Positions 13,918 to 15,681 of a stretch of DNA of 15,681 nucleotides are shown here, one piece after another. The notes under the pieces were generated by a model. The model ran no database searches and was not told the DNA's origin. It saw nothing but the letters and a program-made list of their open reading frames with translations. The stretch covers positions 1 through 15,681 of the forward strand of contig JAMDDA010000074.1 of the NCBI GenBank assembly GCA_023488925.1. Reading direction: 5' to 3'. The position numbers and the translations under genes were made by a program. This stretch comes from Actinomycetota bacterium. GTDB taxonomy: Bacteria; Actinomycetota; Thermoleophilia; RBG-16-64-13. Every line of letters begins with the position of its first letter. The stretch's first letter is position 1.

Positions 13918-14820
13918 TTGGTCGTGACAACCGCGACTCTCTGGGGCTTCTCCGGCAGCCTCTCCAAGTTCGTGATGGCCGCCGGCGTCACCCCACTCGC
14001 CATCTCTCAGGGCCGCAGCGTGGTCACCGCCGGCCTGCTTCTCATATACCTTCTCGCCGCCCGGCGGCCGGCCCTGCGGGTCGACCGCCGTACCCTCGCG
14101 TGGCTCGTCCTCTTCGGCGTCCTGTTGGCCACCGTGCAGGTCATGTATTTCTCGGCCATTCAACGGCTCAACGTGGCCACTGCCATCCTGCTCGAGTATC
14201 TGGCGCCGGCCATGGTGGTGGCCTTTGCCTGGATCTTCCAAGGGAGGCGGGCGACAGTGGTGACCGTGGGCGCCCTCGTGGCCGCCCTGGCCGGCTGCGC
14301 GCTCGTGGTGGAGGCCTATGACCTCGAGGTTCTCTCCCTGTCGGGCGCGGGGGTCGCTTTCGGCATCGGGGCGGCCGTCAGTTTCTCCGGCTACATCCTC
14401 ACGGGCGAACATCTGCAGAGTCGGGTAGGGGTGGCTCCGCGCCTCTTCTATGGTTTCGCCGTCTCGGCCGTGACCCTGGCGTTCCTCCAGCCGCCTTGGA
14501 ACATACCGGCGGCTGTCGTCGCGCCCCGGAACCTGGCTCTCATCGCGGCCGTGGGCGTCTTCGGCACGCTCGTGCCCTTCGGCTGCTTCCTCGCCGCCCT
14601 GCGCTATCTCGACGCCGGGCGGGCCACCATCGTCTCCACGCTCGAGCCCGTGGTGGCCGGCGTGGTGTCGTTCGTGTGGTTCGGAGAAGCCTTCTCTCTC
14701 CCCCAGCTGCTGGGAGCGGCCCTTGTGATCGGCGCGGTGATCGCCCTGCAGCGCGACCGGCCCGCCGAGGAAGCGGTGGCCGCGCCGGAGGCGGTCATCT
14801 TCACCCAAAGCGAGGTCTGA
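13918..14820 (+). CDS. EamA/DMT-superfamily transporter
   Basis: An inner-membrane carrier with about ten helices in two EamA repeats (roughly 1-130 and 140-285). Marks are ATLWGFSGSLSKF in helix 1, LNVATAILLEYLAPAMVV in the first repeat and AGRATIVSTLEPVVAGVVSF in the second, followed by WFGEAF. Substrates of this family are small metabolites and cannot be read off. The start is odd: TTG 13918 has no ribosome site and cuts into helix 1. In the same frame the codons from 13891 read (ATC)GPQTRGYLLVV, a typical EamA N-terminus, and GAGGTG lies 5 nt before that ATC. No ATG, GTG or TTG is in frame between the stop at 13846 and 13918. A GTG at 13924 is also possible. A frameshift is the other explanation. 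The upstream RNA probably controls it. Confidence 0.88.
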   Translation: MVVTTATLWGFSGSLSKFVMAAGVTPLAISQGRSVVTAGLLLIYLLAARRPALRVDRRTLAWLVLFGVLLATVQVMYFSAIQRLNVATAILLEYLAPAMVVAFAWIFQGRRATVVTVGALVAALAGCALVVEAYDLEVLSLSGAGVAFGIGAAVSFSGYILTGEHLQSRVGVAPRLFYGFAVSAVTLAFLQPPWNIPAAVVAPRNLALIAAVGVFGTLVPFGCFLAALRYLDAGRATIVSTLEPVVAGVVSFVWFGEAFSLPQLLGAALVIGAVIALQRDRPAEEAVAAPEAVIFTQSEV

Positions 14821-14865
14821 AGACGGTATACTGGGGCCGTCGCGCCCAGTCAAGGGGGGACAGGG

Positions 14866-15681
14866 TTGCGTTCGGAACAGGACCGCATCGCGCTCCACGA
14901 CATCAAGGGCCCACTCATCATGGGCGGTTTCCTGGCCACGCTCCAGGCGACTGTCGTCGTCGGCGTGCTGTACGCGCTGCGGCCCCGTCTGTCCTGGGGG
15001 GAGCTGGCCCTCGTTCCGTTCGTAGCCCTCTCAACAGTGGGCATCGTCGTCTGGATCGGCCTGGGCCGTGACACCTTCCAGAACATCTCCCGGCAGCAGG
15101 CCCTCCAGGCGGAGGGTATCCTCGACATCGTCATCGAGTCGCTCTCCCACCTGCGCCAGGGCCTGAACCCGGACTCCGCCCGCGAGGTCTCGTATCTCAT
15201 CTTCGCAAAGCTGGGATTCGACGCAGTCTCGATAACCGACACCACCACCATCCTTTCCTTCGTGGGTGAGGCCGAGAATCATCACCTGCCCGGCACCAAG
15301 ATCAAGACGAAAGCCACGGTCGAGGCTTTGCGCACGCGCGAGGTGCAGGTGGTCAACAACCGCTGGAACATCGGCTGCCCGTACCTCGACTGCCCCCTGC
15401 ATTCGGCCATCATCGCTCCGCTCATCGTGCGCGACCGGGCGGTGGGCACCCTCAAGCTCTACTACTCGCGCCCCAAGGAGATCGGGCAACTCGAAGACGC
15501 CGTGGCCGCCGGTCTGGCCCGCTTGCTTTCCAGCCAGCTCGAGCTGGCCGAGCTCGACCACCAACGCCAGGCCACGCTGGCCGCCGAGCTGCGGGCCCTG
15601 CAGGCTCAGATCAACCCCCATTTCCTGTTCAACGCGCTCAACACCATCGCCATGTTCTGTCGCACCAAGCCGGCCGAAGCC
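14866..15681 (+). CDS. LytS/YehU-type sensor histidine kinase (cut by right edge)
   Basis: I translated this open frame by hand; 272 codons are visible and it continues past the window. Domains: two membrane helices (about 17-37 and 46-66) in place of the 5TM-LYT sensor of classic LytS, a linker helix, a GAF-like domain (about 85-225, with LIFAKLGFDAVSIT and CPYLDCPLHSAIIAPL), and the start of the His-kinase domain, LQAQINPHFLFNALNTI (245-261), with phospho-acceptor His252. Such kinases signal to LytTR response regulators; the partner is presumably just downstream. The TTG at 14866 is supported by AAGGGGGG six nt upstream. It lies 45 nt after the EamA gene in the same direction, so it may be co-transcribed; TATACT at 14827 could be a weak separate -10. 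Confidence 0.93.
   Translation, partial: MRSEQDRIALHDIKGPLIMGGFLATLQATVVVGVLYALRPRLSWGELALVPFVALSTVGIVVWIGLGRDTFQNISRQQALQAEGILDIVIESLSHLRQGLNPDSAREVSYLIFAKLGFDAVSITDTTTILSFVGEAENHHLPGTKIKTKATVEALRTREVQVVNNRWNIGCPYLDCPLHSAIIAPLIVRDRAVGTLKLYYSRPKEIGQLEDAVAAGLARLLSSQLELAELDHQRQATLAAELRALQAQINPHFLFNALNTIAMFCRTKPAEA

Noticed and set aside
13486..14898. 470-codon minus-strand frame opposite the EamA gene
   Set aside because: The plus strand encodes a hydrophobic protein with clear EamA repeats; the minus frame is a His/Gly/Asp-rich shadow.
1..15681. CRISPR array, prophage or complete insertion sequence
   Set aside because: No regularly spaced repeat series and no transposase, integrase or phage protein is encoded; the only repeats are the short ones listed.

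Overview
The window is GC-rich DNA packed with genes. It fits a deep-branching Gram-positive or actinobacterial lineage (Thermoleophilia, Rubrobacteria, Coriobacteriia or Geothermincolia type). The grounds are indirect: GTG and TTG starts with purine-rich Shine-Dalgarno sites, a glpX-rho neighbour pair as in Bacillus and Clostridia, Rho without the long N-terminal insert of many Actinobacteria, a CsoR/CstR regulator, and a tRNA gene that encodes its own CCA. I cannot name the species.

Layout. Positions 1-9647 hold nine genes on the minus strand, read right to left: lysA, hom, a metallophosphoesterase, cyclic 2,3-diphosphoglycerate synthetase, 2-phosphoglycerate kinase, a GlpX-like phosphatase, rho, a P1-family peptidase and panC (cut by the window edge). 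Several junctions overlap: the synthetase and kinase share ATGA, and the kinase and glpX share GTGA. From 9869 to 11691 the plus strand carries a small nuclease-fold protein, hpt and an alpha/beta hydrolase. A 274-bp convergent gap follows, holding an inverted-repeat element. Then come trxB, a CstR-like regulator and tRNA-Gly(CCC), all on the minus strand. The right end is on the plus strand: a promoter, structured RNA and terminator, an EamA-family transporter, and a LytS-type histidine kinase cut by the right edge.

How the genes work together. lysA and hom belong to aspartate-family amino acid synthesis. The phosphoesterase, synthetase, kinase and GlpX-like genes look like one translationally coupled module for cyclic 2,3-diphosphoglycerate, a metabolite known from thermophilic methanogens. 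The GlpX-like protein keeps its metal ligands but has lost other residues expected in fructose-1,6-bisphosphatase. The P1 peptidase lies 10 nt from panC and may supply beta-alanine. The CstR-like regulator has its own promoter with a built-in TACCC-N4-GGGTA operator and probably controls trxB as a thiol/persulfide switch. The RNA before the EamA gene has two mutually exclusive stems, one of them the terminator, so it is either a cis-acting attenuator/riboswitch or a free small RNA.
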